From positions 62,001-126,000 of the forward strand of contig MSJI02000489.1 in NCBI GenBank assembly GCA_001931905.2: a stretch of DNA of 64,000 nt, in the 5' to 3' direction. Source of the stretch: Cladosporium sp. IMV 00045 (lineage: Eukaryota; Ascomycota; Dothideomycetes; Cladosporiales; Cladosporiaceae). Position numbers and translations under genes: made by a program. Under the pieces are notes generated by a model. It was not told the DNA's origin and did not search any database. It worked only from the letters and a program-made list of their open reading frames with translations. Below, in pieces: positions 1 to 12,188 of this stretch; positions within the stretch are counted from its first letter, which is position 1; each line of letters begins with the position of its first letter.

Positions 1-3000
1 GTCGCCGATCTCTCTCGTCGTCTTATAAGCTTCGCACCAGTCCTTCGCTTCTGCCAGATCCCTACCAAAGCTTTGAATGAAGCTGATCTCGCGCAGCGTC
101 TCCGGGCCCTTGCGCAGCATCTCATGAAGGGGTTCCAATGTCGCAAGCATGCCTTCGATGTTGTGATCTCCGAAGTAGAGGCGCGATGCTTCCTCGAGCC
201 CTTCGTGCCATTGTTCGTGCCATAGGACTGCAATCCGGATGAGTTCGTGGCTGACGAGACCGGCCTGTTCCACCAGATTCGGGCTGTGCTGACGCATTGC
301 TTCCATAATACGGGCAGCGGAGCGTGAGCGCGTGCCCAGGTCTGATTTCATTGATACTGTAAGCGGGTAGACAAGAGCTTGAGGGTGTGCCCGTCCAACG
401 TCAACAAGCAGGTTATGGATTGCCTCGCGGACCAGCCTGTTCGGCTGATTGATTCGCGCAATCAGCTGCGGCATGACTTCGAGCCAGGTGTCGACGCTGA
501 CGGAGCTGATGCCCTGCTGCACATTGTGAGTAACTTCTTGGTGAGAACCGTGAGCGAACCACAGAGTGAGCAGCCTCAATGTGTCCTGCAGAGAGCTCAT
601 TGAGGACAGGGCAATTGACTTGAAGAAGCCCTTGATAGCAGGTACCACATGATCAGTAACAATGAAAGGCGGCACATCGGCGGCTTGACTAGACGTCAAG
701 GCGGTGACGACTTCAAAGTTCGCGAGTGCCCACGAGTGCCATGCCTTGTACCACTCCTGGTTGTACTGCGTGGCCTGGTAGTATGAGGTCAGTACATCTT
801 GCACGTGGTCTGCCTGCCAGTCGCCATCGTGCAATTTCGTCTGCCAATCACCCTGCTTGAGATAGCAGCGAGCGAGAAGCATTTTCCATTCGTCGAGCTC
901 GGCTTTCTCCTTCTGAGTGACAGGCGGGATGGTGGAGCCGAATGGGGCGTGCACTCCATTGAGGCCATTGACTCCGTTGATGCCGTTTGTCATTGCCAAT
1001 GTCCCGTTTGCGACACCCGCACTCAGAGAAGCGTTGCGCTCCAAGAAGTGACCTCTCAGCCTGTTAGTGAAGTCACGCAAAGCGCTCAGAGCGCCATCGT
1101 GATAGCCGTTGCTCCACAGGAACTTGTATACAGCGTACTGCACAGAGTACGGCGAGTCGTGTACCTTCGCCAAACTCTGTGGTGAGGTGATTGGGCCGGT
1201 AGTGCCCAGCAGAGAGTTCAGGCTCTTCTCCGCCAGACCGGCACGCTGCGCTTTGCGGCAGATGGACGCAAACTTGATGTACATCTCCGTGTTCTCCTGC
1301 GGGGTGATGACCAGGGCACGAACCTTCAGCATGCGGCCCCAGACCTCGACATTGCGCTGGCAACCCTTCAGACGCTTCGTCCATGTCAACCGCATGCGCT
1401 CCTGGCGCTCTGGGTCATTGACGTGCTGTTTGTAGGTGACGATCTCTTCCAGCTCAGCGAGCATCTGCACGCGAACGATGATACCGTAAGCGCGAGTGTA
1501 GCTCTCGCCGAGTAGGGCACTGAGCTCCTGATCCAGACCGTCACGCGCTTTTGTTATGTGACGATGGGCTTCTTCGAATTGATTGCGGTGGATGCTCAGG
1601 ATGGCGCCGAAGAAGGACCTGTCAGGGGAGTGTGGCTTCATGACACTGAGGTAGCCATCCATGAGCTCCCACTGGCCCATACCCCAAGCGGCGGCGGCGG
1701 CAAGCGGTGCAATGTGTTTCTTGTGGTCCACGCCAGCGCTCATCCATCTCTCTTGCGCGATCTGAGACAGGGTATCCCATTCGCCCAAGGCGTGAAGGCA
1801 ACGCATCTTACCCATGATGACTTCAAAGCCAACATGTTCGCCTTCTTCCTTCTCGCGCTTCTGGTAGGCCACAAGCGCCTCTTCCCAGCGCTGCAATTTC
1901 TCGAACCAGGTCTCCTTCAGATCCACGTCATTATACCCTTGGGCCTTGCGCAGGATACCAAACGCGGCATCAGTCTGTTGGAGCTGATTGTTGATGCTGA
2001 TGAGAGCCTCCACGGCAGAAGCATTCTGCTCAGCGTTGAACTCCAGTTCTTTGTAATGCAGAGCCTTTGCAAAAGCGTGACATTTGCCTGCGTACATTCC
2101 CAACACGCGTACATCGATCGGGAGGGCCTTGTCGTCGTGTTCCATGAACTCAGCCAGGTTCAGCAGGACCTGAAGGATTTCTGGAGGAATAGTGGTAGAG
2201 GTGATGGCGGTTTCGATGGCGTGCACCAGTTCCTCTTGATATTGATCATATAGTTCAGTCCAACATGACACGAACGCTGAGTTGAACAAGCTCTTGGCCA
2301 AAGGTGGATAGACAGTAGCCAAGGATGTGCAGGCTCGCAGCGCTTGCTGTGGACTTTCTTTCAGCAGCTCCACGGAGAAGCGACGCATCCACTCGTGCCA
2401 GTCCTCTCTCGTGGACTTCTGGCTCGCTTCCCAGGCGTTCTTGAGATGCTGCTGGTTGACGGCGAGCTTCTTGGTTGCGATCTCGGTGGCGTGCATGTCG
2501 TCGTCCTCGTCTTGGTAGCGTTCGTCAGGGCTGAGATCTTGCGGCAGCGGCTCGCCCTTCTTCAGCTTGTTGACGATAAGCGTGTAGTTGTTGTGTGGTA
2601 CCTTGGTTGCGCCAGTGGCAAGCACCTTGTCAATCATGGGTACAAAGTGCAAAAAGTCTGGTCCCAGCTGGAATACCAGGGCGCAGAGAGTCTCGAGAGC
2701 AGCACGCTGCAGTACTTCATCCCGGCCACCCAGAACTCTTGAGAGCGGGTGGATGATTTTGGCGGCGAACTCTGAGATGTTGACTTGTCTGCTCAGGCGA
2801 CCGATAGTCTCAATGGCGGCTTTCCGTACGTCGCGTGGCCTTGATCGATCTGTGTCGAACATCCGGACAATGACAGGCACGATCAGGTGCATGTATTCCT
2901 CAGCACTCGAGCCAAAGACCAAGAAAGCATGGAGCACCTTCTGACATGCAGAACGTCCAGCTTCAGTGCGTGCATCAGCGTCCAGCACGCCCAGCATAAG

Positions 3001-5858
3001 CGGCAGCACAGACGCAAGGTAGAGCTTGAATTCTCCCTCGAGGCTCTTCGCAATCGACTCGATCAGAAGAAGAATGGTGGCTTGAAGTTGGGTGCTGCGA
3101 TGCCAGTGGTCGGCAATAGCTTCAACAATAACAGGCAAGTGCGGTCTGATATGCTGGCGAACAATCTTGACCAACTGGGTGAGCTGGCTGAAGTAGCCTT
3201 CCAGACGTAGAGGATCCGACTGCGCATCTCGGAAGATGCTGACAATGCCAGGAACAACGGTGTTGAGGAACGGCACACACTTCATGCCCATTGTAGCATA
3301 AATGCTCATGACAGCCTCCACCACAGCAGAGTGATGCTGCTTCAGCGTGCTGTCTTTCAACATGCCCATAAGAGTGTTGATGACCACGGTGGGGTAGTAT
3401 TCCTCGTTGCTGGGCGTGATGCCCTTCATGATGAGAGTGACATCTGACTCGGACTCTGCTTCTGCGCGAAGGTTCGATTCGGGCGATTCTTCGATGACTT
3501 GCTGGTGCTTATAAGGATCAAGAGCGCCCAAAATACCCATCAAGCGAATCGTCTCACGACGCAGGTCGCCAGGCTGTTCTGTCCGCACAATGTTGACCAG
3601 AATGGTAAGAAGCTCAGGGTGTTCCACATATGGATCAATGACATAGCCGCTGTTGCTTGCCAGCTGTCCCAGCGTACAGAGCGCAGCCTCTCGCTTCTTC
3701 GGTGACGCAAGATCTTGCAGCTGGCAATGATGATACGCATAAGCTCAGGAATGTATCTTGCCATCTCGTCGCCACCAACAGTAGCAAGATCTCCCAAAGC
3801 TTTGAGGGTGGTGGCAGCAACATCGGCATTCGCGTCCTCTGCTTTAGGCAAAAGCACCGCAACCATTGGGTCAACGTACGGCTTGATCAGCTTGCTGCTA
3901 GCGCCCACAAGGTGACTGATGAGTTGTGCCGACTCCCTCTTGTTGTTTGCGTTGTTCGAGTACTCAATCTCAGTAAGGAGCTGAATGAGGACCTTCCTCA
4001 AAGATGGGAAGACATAAGCCGGGTTCACGGCGGTCAAGCGGCCGATGATAGTCATCGCAGCTTCGCGAATGGGGAACTTCTCGTCGTGAAGCGCGAGGAA
4101 CAAGGTCCGTACGTTCTCGGCTTTGGCAAGGTGTCGGTCGAAGCGAGCATCCAGCGAGACAAGGACTGTCTGTCTGATATCTGACTGCGGGTCTGCGACG
4201 CCGACGGTCAAAAGCTTCTCGATCACATCGCTGACGACTTGAATTGCGTGGTGACTTGTCTGATGGACGATTGGATCGCGGACAAATAGCTGGCAGCAAG
4301 TCAACGCAGCCGCTTTGCGAATGATAGGATCGTCGTCTTCAACATAGCGGATTGCCACATCTCGCACAAATTCGTTCAGCACGTGACCAGAAAAGTCGAA
4401 CGAGCCAAGAGTGTGCAAGGCCAGCGCGATCTCCTGATCCTTGTGCTCAAGATGTTGAGGGTCGCGTTGGTCGCGAACATCTTTGGTGTAAATTGGAGGA
4501 AGCCCTTTGCCATGAGTAGGGTGGCCAAGAGTCTGGAAAGGCTGACCGCAAAGCGTCTTGCTAAGAAGATCGAGGAGCTTCTCCTGAATGGTCGGCTTGA
4601 CTGGGGGGATGTAGTGCGCCATGTCAACGAGCGCCTGCGTAAGAGCGTCCGAAAGCCCACAGGCAAAAATCGGGTCCAGTAAAGCCTCCATGTACTTGCT
4701 CAGTGTCTGGCCAACAGCGATGGAAATCATGCTGATACATTCGAAGATTGGTGCTTCGTCTCCAGACATCTTGCTGCGGTTCTTCACGCTGAGGGCGTCG
4801 CGGACATGAAGCAGGATCGTGTCTAGGTAAGGCGCGATTTGCGACCCCACCGCATGTGCAATCTTGCCGATAGCAACGAATGCCATGTTCCTCTGCTTAG
4901 GGTCCCTGAGGAGTGTCTGTAGATGCTGCATTGAGCGAGCCAGGTAGTTGTGGCAGAACTCCTTCGGTGCGTATCCAGCGAGAATGGGAATGATTTCGAC
5001 CACGGTCCGCCTGATGGTTCCGTCCTTGTGTTCACGGAATTGCTGCATGAGGACGCGCTCGCACACCTCCTTGTACCGGTTGTGCATGAACATGCCGCCC
5101 TGAACCAGCAATTCGCGGTACACCAGCAGAGAACCATGAATGCACTCCACCGTAGCCCTCCTAAAGCCACTCTGTGCTTCGTTGTACATCTGCAACAGGC
5201 AGCTCTGCCTATCTTGCTGGTCTCTTGCAGACAACGCCTTGAAGCACTGCGCCACGGTCTCCGCAGCCGTTTCCCGAATAACAACCTTGGGATCCCTCAG
5301 CGCCTCCCAGATAGCAGCCAAAATGACCTGGATGTGCTGCCGAATGAGCGTTGAGCTGTTCTTAGCCAGCTCCCTAAGCACTAGCACCGCCGCAAAACGC
5401 CTATTCTCATTCCTCTCCGAAGTCAGCCACTCCATCGCCTGCCGCACCTGCGCTTCCACCAGCTCAGTACTGTACGCGGCCCCAGGCGTAGCAAGGCGGC
5501 CCAAGCATTTTGCCGCCACGATCATGGCGCTGGTGTCATTCCCCTCCAGCGTTCTCTTAATGTAATTGTGAAACTTGGTGACTTTATTGGTCGCATCGTC
5601 GCCGCGGAACCCGATCAGTCCGTTAAGCAGATAGAGTCCTCCGGTGCGTTCGTGTGTGTCGTTTCCCTGCAGGATGAGCACGCTCATTCGATTCGTAAGG
5701 TCGGTATAGTAGCGATTGAACTCGATGGGCGTGAGTTCTCGGAAAGCGGCAGTGGCCTGGTCGGCCAGCCGCGAGGCGGCGGTGGTCTGGCGCGTAACAT
5801 CGCGAGCTTTGAGGTCGACGAAGATTGCGTCGAGGGTGTCGCGGTAAACCTGCGCCAT
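1..5858 (-). CDS. tor: TOR serine/threonine kinase, partial, with a 1-nt frameshift
   Basis: Phosphatidylinositol-kinase-related protein kinase, the catalytic core of TOR complexes controlling growth in response to nutrients. The ATG at 5858 opens about 710 residues of HEAT repeats. At about 3718-3735 the frame must shift: before it the protein reads ...PELMRIII, after it QLQDLASPKKREAAL, which continues the family sequence with no missing residues. This fits one deleted base, not an intron. From there a single open frame runs to base 1 (about 1240 residues) through HEAT, FAT and into the FRB domain (WHEQWHEGLEEASRLYFG, then RDLAEAKDWCEAYK). The serine contacted by FKBP-rapamycin in this family is present (EEASRLYF). 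The kinase and FATC domains lie outside the window. TOR is essential in fungi, so the frameshift is more likely a sequence error than a null allele. Without correction the product would stop at 3540 (772 residues). Confidence 0.93.
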
Positions 5859-6841
5859 GGCGGGTGGTGGTGGGACACAGTGGTGCCCGTCTCGAAGTCG
5901 TAGTAGTTAGGCTGTCGTAGGCCGTATGTAGGTGGTTTGTGTTGTATAGTTCGTTCGCCTTAGTCGCGCATGTAGCCCTCGGCCTCCTCGGCCATTCTCC
6001 CAAGCGCCTCGACACGTAGCTAGAACAACGAGGCAAAGAGGAGCAAAGCACTCGGCGTAAGTGGTTGCAGTCGTGGTGGTGGTGCCGCCGCCTGGATCAC
6101 TTGGAAGGCTAACCACGATCTGTGGGGGTAAGTGAGCATCGGCAAGCTTCCGCTGTCAGCGCGCAGCGAAGGAACGACCGGGCCTAGCGGGCTTCACTTG
6201 CCAGGCTTGAGAGGATCGACATCACTCATACAACCGCACGTGAGCCGTCAATGCTATTATGTGTATGTATGTATCTACATGTACTGATAGGCATTTACAG
6301 GCATCTCAAGATTTGCAAGATGTTCAGCCTACGCCATGACTTCTGTCTTACAAATCTCGTGACGAGGGTTAATATACAAGATATCACGTGAAACCGGAAA
6401 ACAAGAAAGAGACGACATCTCAACAAATAGCTCTCAATCTTCAGTCCAAAGCAGACTTTCGTTGCTGGGCTACCTATTCTCACACGTATTTGCCATAATT
6501 TCCGCCAGTAACCATTCTGCAGGAAAGCGTCGCCCAAACCGAAGCCCTGTGTGATAAAAGCCCGAGGCAGGTTTTTCCCATGCGACCAGAAACGTTTGTT
6601 CAAAACTAAGCATCAGTCTGTCGAAGGAAGTAGTTTTGCGCCAGAAAAAAAAGCAAACCCGAACTGTCCGCCTTCCAGAATACCAACGCCCGATGTGGTT
6701 GAAGAGTAGTAAGAAGTAAGAGTTGTGTTTTCATAGTACAAAGAGCAGCGACGCGTGACCTCGTTCTGCTTTCTTCTGATTCCTTCACCACCACGACAAC
6801 AAACAAAAAAAAAAAATCCATCGTTCAGGTTGATGTAGCGC
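5859..6841. other. Intergenic: TOR 5' region and DEF1 3' region
   Basis: 983 bases between two minus-strand genes. It should hold the TOR promoter and leader (right of 5858) and the DEF1 3' UTR (left of 6842). I see only short, non-conserved reading frames and no RNA gene. Confidence 0.6.
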
Positions 6842-9800
6842 TTAGTGGGCACCGTAGCTCTGGCCCCAGCCGCCGCGAGAGCCGTAACCACCGTACTGGC
6901 CGAAAGCGCTGGCGCCGTAAGCACCGTAACCGCCCTGGCCTCCCATGCCGCCCTGCTGGCCGCCGAGTCCACCGAGGCCACCGTACTGGTTGCCCTGACT
7001 GGGGAAGCCTCCGTAGCCGCCGAAAGCAGACTGCTGCTGTTGCGCCTGCTGTTGCGCCTGCTGCTGCTGGGGCATACCGGTCTGCGAGGAGCCAACAACG
7101 CTGTTAGCGGCAGATCCAGGGCGACCGGGCTGGCCGAGAGACGGCGAGGGGCCGCTCTTGGACTCGTTGAACGGCTTCAGAGATTCGTCCTGCGCGGTTG
7201 AGGTCATTCCAGGCTGCTGGGCGTAGGTGCTCTGACCGAAACCAGAGGTGGTACGGGCAAAGGGGTCGGCAACGCCGCCGAAGCCGCTGGTCTGGTTGAG
7301 CGAGCCGCTTTGGGCGGAAGTACGTGCGTAGTCATCGAGGCCGCTACCACCGAGGCCGCTCGTGCTGCGCATGGAGGTCTGCTGGTTCTGGTTGAACGCG
7401 CCTGCATTCGCCGGCGAAGCGGAGTGTTGGTCGTACGAGGAGCCGTAAGGTGCGCCGTACATACCACCCTGCTTACCCTGGTAGCCACTGTAGGCACTGG
7501 CAGGCTGAGCGTAGCCAAACTGGTTCTGATAGGCTGCTTGGTACGGGCTGTTGTAGTAGGGGTGGCCGTAAGGGAATCCGGCATATTGCTGGTGATGGGT
7601 AGGAGCTTGGTGCATGGGGTGCTGCGTCTGCGGAGCAGAGGGGACACTCTGGGTGGTACCAGCGATCGGGTTGGGCGTGTTGTGGCCGGAGCCAGGAGCA
7701 TCGCCGTAGCGGGATTGGGTCTGCTGAGACTGTTTGTCAGATAAAAATACTTGAGAGGATTGCTGGTTCGAAAATGCAGGGTAATTAGTCACTTCGCGTA
7801 AATGCGGAGGGCCCGACGCTGGAGCTTCTGCTGTATGCCAGAATGTCTCGTCGGATGACCCAGAATCGGACTGGGCCTGCAAGACTGCACCCTGATGGCG
7901 CTTGTTGTTGCGATGACTTTTCGGCTGTGAATAGTGGGAATATGAAGGATGACCCACCTGTTGTTGAGCTTGGGCACCGAAGGCCGAGTCAGTAGAGGCG
8001 GCGCCGAATCCACTGGTCGAGCGCTGCTGAGAAAGACCGGCATCCTGCTGTGCCTGAGCGCGCATGTCCTGAGGAGCGTAGGAGCTACCGTAGTAACCGC
8101 CATAGGCATTGCGCTGAGGGTCCGCGGTGTAGTAGGAAGAGTAGTCGGTGGGAGCAGATGAGAGACCACCAAAGCCGGAGTGGCTCGGCTGCTGGGGTTG
8201 GGTGCCAAAGCGGTCGTACTGGGCCTGGTGGCTGAAAGGGTCATACGGCTTCTGCTGCTGGACGGCGGCATCCTGCTGCATGCCCGCCTGACCATACGCA
8301 GCATACTGGTTGTAGTTCTGGCCAAGGTGGGTAGGCTCTTGAGGAAGGCCCTGGCCGATGACAGACTCCTGGGGTTGAGTCTGGTTCTGAGGCTGATTCT
8401 GCTGGGACGCTGGGCCAAGGCCTGGTGCCTGCTTGGGAGTCGGGAGACCCTCGGGAGCAGTAGGCTCTTGGGGTGCGACAGCCTGGCGAGGTGCAGTAGG
8501 CAAAGAAGCCTTGGGCTGGGTTGGTGGAGAGTGTTGCGGTGCCTGGCGAGTCTCGGGCTCTTCGCGCTCTTCGTCGACATCGGGACCAGGCTCGCCGTTC
8601 AAGCCCATGCTTCCAAACTGCACAGCAGCGCGGTCCACAGCGTTGTGGCCGGGCATGACAACAGCCTCCTGCTGCTCCTGAACTCTGCGCTGGAAGCTCG
8701 CGCTCCTTCCAGTGGATGCAGCAGCACGCTGCGCGCTAGTCGCGAAACCGCCAACCGGCGCAGCCGGCGGACGGCCAATTGGGGGTTGCTGGCCAGGGAC
8801 GGGTGTGAGGTTGCGAGGATCGTTCGAGCCAATGGTGCTGGCTGCGGTCAAAGTAGAGGGAGGGTGGGAATCATCGGGGAGATGCTCGACATTCTCCTGG
8901 GTGAGGGGTTCATGAGGGGTGGCGGGTGTAGCATCCTGAGCGGTAGAAGTGGTCTGGGGTGTCTGAGCGGCAGGTTCCGGGGTAGCGACAGGGGGAGTCC
9001 CGACAGCAGGCGCCACATTCACAGGCTCGGTAGTAGCAGGTGTGGTTTCTTGGGCGGGCACAGCGGGTTGCTCTGCTTGTTCGGCAACAGCGGGCGCCGG
9101 CTCAGCAACAGGCGCCGGAGCTTGAGGTGCGGGTTTGGGAGCTTGCTTGGGGATCGCAACGGGTGCGGGCTTGGGCTGAGCAAACATGCTCGCCCAGCTC
9201 TTCTTGGGCGGAGCTTCGGCGTTCGTAGAGATCTTCGACGCATCGGGTGCCGCAGCCGGGGTAGGTTCGGCAGGAGCAGCTTCGGTGCTAGCCACGTTGC
9301 TCCAAGCATTCGAGGTGGTATCCTTCTGAGCATCCGCCGCAGTGTTGTTCCAGGCATTCGTGGAAGCCTCAGTCGAGGTCGCAGGAGTGTCCCACGCAGA
9401 AGACTCAGTAGTGGGCACGGAAGCAGTGGTGGCTTCCTTGGGCGCGCCATTGGTCGTCGCATGGCCGCCTCTGCCGCCTCTAAAGCCTCCGCGCGCACGA
9501 TCAGAGCCGCGACCACCGCGGCCGCGAGAACCCTCAATGCCACCTCTTCCGCGTCCGCCGCGAGCTGCGAAAGCAGGCTTCTCGGAAGCACCTGCAGTAG
9601 AGAAGCCGTCGGCGGCCTTTGAGCGAGCCCTGTCCTTGGGCTTCTTCACTTCAGCGAACTGTGACACATTTCCTTCGGTGATCATATCGACGGTGCTAGG
9701 CAGGTCGCCGTCCGCCTCGTCCAGGGCGAACAAAAGGTCAACGTCAGTCCAGTCGGGGAACATGTCCTTGAGCATGACCAGCTCCGAGGGGTACTTCTTC

Positions 9801-9979
9801 TTCATCTCTCCAAGCTCGCCTTGGTCGTCCAGTGATTCGTCAAAAGAGCCCGCATCGTGAGATGTGCCATTGGGTGCCTTGCGGCCGCCGCGAGCACCGC
9901 CTCTGCCGAAGCCACCGCGGCCACCGCGCATGGAGCTCCTGCCTCTGGTGGGCGGCGCTCTTGCCTCGATCTCAGACAT
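6842..9979 (-). CDS. DEF1: RNA polymerase II degradation factor Def1-like, CUE-domain protein
   Basis: Def1 promotes ubiquitylation and degradation of stalled RNA polymerase II. The 1045-residue frame starts at an ATG at 9979. Its N-terminus is RGG-rich (residues about 13-33), followed by a CUE ubiquitin-binding domain (about 59-104, with LKDMFPDW and ALDEADGD). The rest is low complexity: A/P/T-rich to about 500, then Q/G/Y/S-rich with polyglutamine near the end, as in yeast Def1, which is also CUE plus a long Q-rich tail. A stretch of different composition near 7730-7950 may include an unspliced in-frame 63-nt intron (7730-7792: GTGACT donor, CTGAC then AAACAG acceptor); I left it as coding because the donor is weak. 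A long open frame on the opposite strand is a composition shadow. Confidence 0.85.
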   Translation of the reverse strand: MSEIEARAPPTRGRSSMRGGRGGFGRGGARGGRKAPNGTSHDAGSFDESLDDQGELGEMKKKYPSELVMLKDMFPDWTDVDLLFALDEADGDLPSTVDMITEGNVSQFAEVKKPKDRARSKAADGFSTAGASEKPAFAARGGRGRGGIEGSRGRGGRGSDRARGGFRGGRGGHATTNGAPKEATTASVPTTESSAWDTPATSTEASTNAWNNTAADAQKDTTSNAWSNVASTEAAPAEPTPAAAPDASKISTNAEAPPKKSWASMFAQPKPAPVAIPKQAPKPAPQAPAPVAEPAPAVAEQAEQPAVPAQETTPATTEPVNVAPAVGTPPVATPEPAAQTPQTTSTAQDATPATPHEPLTQENVEHLPDDSHPPSTLTAASTIGSNDPRNLTPVPGQQPPIGRPPAAPVGGFATSAQRAAASTGRSASFQRRVQEQQEAVVMPGHNAVDRAAVQFGSMGLNGEPGPDVDEEREEPETRQAPQHSPPTQPKASLPTAPRQAVAPQEPTAPEGLPTPKQAPGLGPASQQNQPQNQTQPQESVIGQGLPQEPTHLGQNYNQYAAYGQAGMQQDAAVQQQKPYDPFSHQAQYDRFGTQPQQPSHSGFGGLSSAPTDYSSYYTADPQRNAYGGYYGSSYAPQDMRAQAQQDAGLSQQRSTSGFGAASTDSAFGAQAQQQVGHPSYSHYSQPKSHRNNKRHQGAVLQAQSDSGSSDETFWHTAEAPASGPPHLREVTNYPAFSNQQSSQVFLSDKQSQQTQSRYGDAPGSGHNTPNPIAGTTQSVPSAPQTQHPMHQAPTHHQQYAGFPYGHPYYNSPYQAAYQNQFGYAQPASAYSGYQGKQGGMYGAPYGSSYDQHSASPANAGAFNQNQQTSMRSTSGLGGSGLDDYARTSAQSGSLNQTSGFGGVADPFARTTSGFGQSTYAQQPGMTSTAQDESLKPFNESKSGPSPSLGQPGRPGSAANSVVGSSQTGMPQQQQAQQQAQQQQSAFGGYGGFPSQGNQYGGLGGLGGQQGGMGGQGGYGAYGASAFGQYGGYGSRGGWGQSYGAH

Positions 9980-11600
9980 TGTGTGTGGTTGTTGTGTTCT
10001 TTGTGATAGTCCGGTAGACTGTGTGTGTGAGTGTACGCACTATGGTAGTGAGACTACCAGGTGCGAGACGGGGAGATGGGTGGACGAGGTGCAATGGATG
10101 CAGCCTCCAGGAGGGTGTTGCTAGGCTCAAGGAGCGCGAAGGGTGGTGCAGCGATGGGAACTGACCCGTCGCGCGAGATGAGCGAGCTGGTAGATGAAGG
10201 AAACGGAGTGCTCAACGCGAAGCACTGAGCAGAGTCGGGGGGTCTGGTGGATGATGGAGTGTGGTATGTTCACGCTTCGATTGTCACGAGCAGAGCGAAG
10301 AGAGCGCTCTGACGAGGGACGCTGGTGGCTCGAACGGGATTTCGGGCCGCTCCGTGGCTGGGAGAGTTGCTTCTCACCTCGCGACTGCTTCACTCAAGAA
10401 CGAGTACAATCCTCCAATACATGACAAGGTAACCATATGACCATCACTATAGCCTTGGCTCATACCGCACTCACTCAGCACCGCGCAATTTCATCCTTTT
10501 GGCTTTCTCTCTTGGATCATGCCAATCAACTTTCTGCCTTGAGGGATGCTCCCAGCAAGAAAGTCGCAGCTTCAGGGAAAAGTCGCGTGGTTGTGGTTAC
10601 CTACCCAAAAATCACATGACTTCAGCTTTCTTATATCATGTGAAAGTTGAGTTGTGCTTGGGTTCTGTAGCACAGTGAAATGAGACTTGTACGGCAAGTT
10701 TGCAACACCAAAGAAGTCAGGACCGCCAGCCATTCCGGTGGGACTCCGCCGCCAGCGCCAAAGCCCAACAAGGACACCCACAGCATACAAATCACTAATT
10801 TACAATACCACCCCCAGTCTCAACTAGAGCGTATCCAAAATACTCACCGATATGTGTGCCAGAGTGTGAATTTGGCTTCTGAGCCAGAACTTATTATCGA
10901 GCAGTACGAGCTCCCGCATCCAAGTGTTACCACCGTCACTACCCCTGTCTGGTCTCATTCTGATCTCCATCCAATCTTTCGAATACAGCTTGGAGTTCGA
11001 GGGTCTCCAATCTCATGGGCGGGGATCGCCACGCTGCACGTTGACTTAACTTTCAAGACCGGAACTAAGCTGGCAGCAACGCGAACCTCAGACTGTTGGA
11101 TGAGACACCAAGAAAAACGATCAAAATGGATCGAGGAGATTGGACGGTATCTCTGTCCGTTGAGACGGGGCAGGTGTTCACCAAGTTGAAGCCTGACAAA
11201 GGTATTACGAAGTCATGTTGACTTTCTTCTGCGCCGGACAGGAATTGAAACAGATCGAGAAGAAAAGCATGGTCGCAAGCTTCTGTTTCATTGTGCGTTC
11301 CAAAAAAGGTTTGCTTGGTTTTCATCTCCACCCTTGGTAGAAATTATCGCCGGCTCCTCCAGGAACGAGTCTTCCGTGCCTTGCACGGCGTTCTCGGATG
11401 AATCAAGCGTTCAGCTCCTTCCCTCAACTGCGCTGGACCTTTGGCCACGTTGCGAGTCCTCCATCAACCACACCTTGTCGACGTTGGTCTACTCTAGTCT
11501 TGTCACTTCGCAACAACACTTACCTCGACGGATCAGTTCCTCGTTTCACAGATCAGATCAACACCACAGTCAAGACGATTGTACCTACACTTGGAGTTCA
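9980..11600. other. Intergenic, no supported gene
   Basis: Upstream of DEF1, reaching the left edge of segmental copy A. The largest open frame (10680-11189, +, 169 codons) has no recognisable domain and no support. The DEF1 promoter should be just right of 9979. Confidence 0.55.
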
Positions 11601-11692
11601 GAACTCTTTGTCTTCACCAACATTTACGCTATGGATGAGGTCATGTTTCTTTCATTGAAGTCTCGGGGCCTGTGATGGGTCGGAAGTACCCC

Positions 11693-11706
11693 AACCCTAA
11701 CCCTAA
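11693..11706. repeat. Short interstitial telomere-like motif (CCCTAA)2, copy A
   Basis: AACCCTAACCCTAA lies about 480 bases upstream of the HET gene. A matching motif sits at the equivalent place in copy B (40444-40457). It is too short to be a telomere remnant by itself and could be a telo-box-like promoter element. Confidence 0.6.
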
Positions 11707-12188
11707 GCTGAACATATCGTCAAACATTCAAGCCAACCTGACCATCGAAGTATGCCTTGATCGCACTCGGCGTTGTTACCAAAATGGTGTGGGGCCGTCT
11801 TGATATATGAACTTAGCTCTCTGTCGTCGTTTGAATCTCGACTGTGAATCGTCGCATATGCATTGACAATTAGCATCATTTGTTGTTAAGACCAATCAAA
11901 GCGACCAGACTTTGTCGAGAAAACTGACCGATTACATTCAAGGCCACTCTGTCACTTCGTCATTTCATACATTCTGCAAGTCCCATAATCGACAGCGTAA
12001 TCACACAAAATTGTTTATCATGCAAATTACAGCTATTACATTAAATTGCGATCCCTTCGCTTCTCACCAAGCCCACAGATTCAGCTGAGCTGATGCACTT
12101 GCGTTCAGCCGCACTTCGTTTAACATGCCGTCCGAATACGCTCATACGCCAGTGATGTCTCCCACAAGAGACACCGAAGGCTTACCAG

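Noticed and set aside
8180..9622. 480-codon open frame on + opposite DEF1
   Set aside because: Composition shadow of the A/P/Q-rich DEF1 coding strand; no domain and opposite to a clear gene.
10680..11189. 169-codon open frame on +
   Set aside because: No domain, no conserved partner, ordinary intergenic composition.
11693..11706. True telomere or chromosome-end fusion
   Set aside because: Only about two repeat units, inside alignable duplicated sequence.
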